DNA from: Comamonadaceae bacterium
GTDB taxonomy: Bacteria; Pseudomonadota; Gammaproteobacteria; Burkholderiales; Burkholderiaceae_C
Direction of reading: 5' to 3'
Assembly: GCA_947455585.1 (NCBI GenBank)
Contig: CANGOY010000146.1
Span: 1-5,538 of the forward strand
DNA: 5,538 nt
The first letter of the stretch is position 1. Each line of letters opens with the position of its first letter. This document shows, one piece after another, positions 5,453-5,538 of the stretch. Below the pieces are notes generated by a model that was not told the origin of the DNA, ran no database searches, and saw only the letters and a list, made by a program, of their open reading frames with translations. The translations under genes were made by a program, and so were the position numbers.

Positions 5453-5478
5453 CTCAAAAATAGTGATGATTTTTTGAG
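5453..5478. repeat. Inverted repeat with 8-bp perfect arms
   Basis: CTCAAAAA (5453-5460) and TTTTTGAG (5471-5478) are exact complements around a 10-base spacer. The arms are AT-rich and no T-run follows on either strand, so an intrinsic terminator is unlikely. It may be a distal regulator site or a chance product of A/T runs. Confidence 0.3.
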
Positions 5479-5517
5479 CGGCCAAAATATTAGATCAACA
5501 CGAATTGCACACACAAG

Positions 5518-5538
5518 AAAAAACCCCGATTCACTAAG
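5518..5538. terminator. Possible half of an intrinsic terminator cut by the window edge
   Basis: On the minus strand the edge reads GAATCGGGG followed by TTTTTT, the look of the 3' arm and T-run of a rho-independent terminator. The matching arm (CCCCGATTC) would have to lie just beyond base 5538 on that side. It would end a minus-strand gene located to the right. Confidence 0.3.

Larger units (their letters stand above)
5281..5538. other. AT-rich non-coding region upstream of the second protease
   Basis: No open frame with a plausible start, signal peptide or resemblance to the neighbouring genes was seen on either strand. In particular there is no VWHCSR-type small protein gene here, unlike upstream of the operon protease. 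Contents seen are the possible promoter and palindrome at 5316-5344, the inverted repeat at 5453-5478, and the half-terminator at the right edge. Confidence 0.6.

Noticed and set aside
1..5538. CRISPR array, tRNA or rRNA gene, insertion sequence or phage genes
   Set aside because: No evenly spaced direct repeats, cloverleaf-like sequence, transposase motifs or terminal inverted repeats with target duplications were seen. The inverted protease copies are diverged genes, not mobile-element ends.

Overview
The window reads as chromosomal DNA of a Gram-negative proteobacterium. The signs are a membrane-tethered EAL protein with a periplasmic sensor segment, cleavable signal peptides, cysteine-paired exported proteins and GAGG/AGGAG ribosome sites. 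Coding DNA has middling GC and the gaps are AT-rich. A betaproteobacterium (Burkholderiales) or a gammaproteobacterium would fit; the sequence alone does not settle it.

Layout, left to right. (1) The 3' end of a sensor histidine kinase (2-517, +), entering from outside the window. (2) An 80-bp, very AT-rich gap with a perfect 23-bp palindrome and a second inverted repeat. (3) A tightly overlapping three-gene + strand operon (598-2587): a small exported four-cysteine protein, an S8 (subtilisin-like) serine protease, and a second small exported protein paralogous to the first. The reading frames overlap by 10 and 4 bases. (4) Converging on it after only 23 bp, a minus-strand gene for a two-TM protein with a periplasmic segment and a cytoplasmic EAL domain whose active-site motifs are partly eroded (2611-4014). 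(5) A 156-bp gap holding a good promoter candidate for the EAL gene and a weak terminator candidate. (6) A second S8 protease on the minus strand (4171-5265), about two thirds identical by eye to the first. (7) About 270 bp of AT-rich non-coding DNA with an imperfect palindrome at a possible promoter, ending in what looks like half a terminator.

The recurring theme is exported proteolysis beside membrane signalling. Both proteases keep the Asp/His/Ser triad and oxyanion Asn, share six cysteines, and seem to lack the usual N-terminal propeptide. The two small proteins share four cysteines, and their middle and end resemble shortened PstS-like periplasmic binding domains. Coupled translation of small protein-protease-small protein suggests they act together, for example as chaperone, inhibitor, substrate or sensor partners. 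That role is inference. The kinase and EAL protein may form the signalling arm of the same locus, but only proximity supports this.
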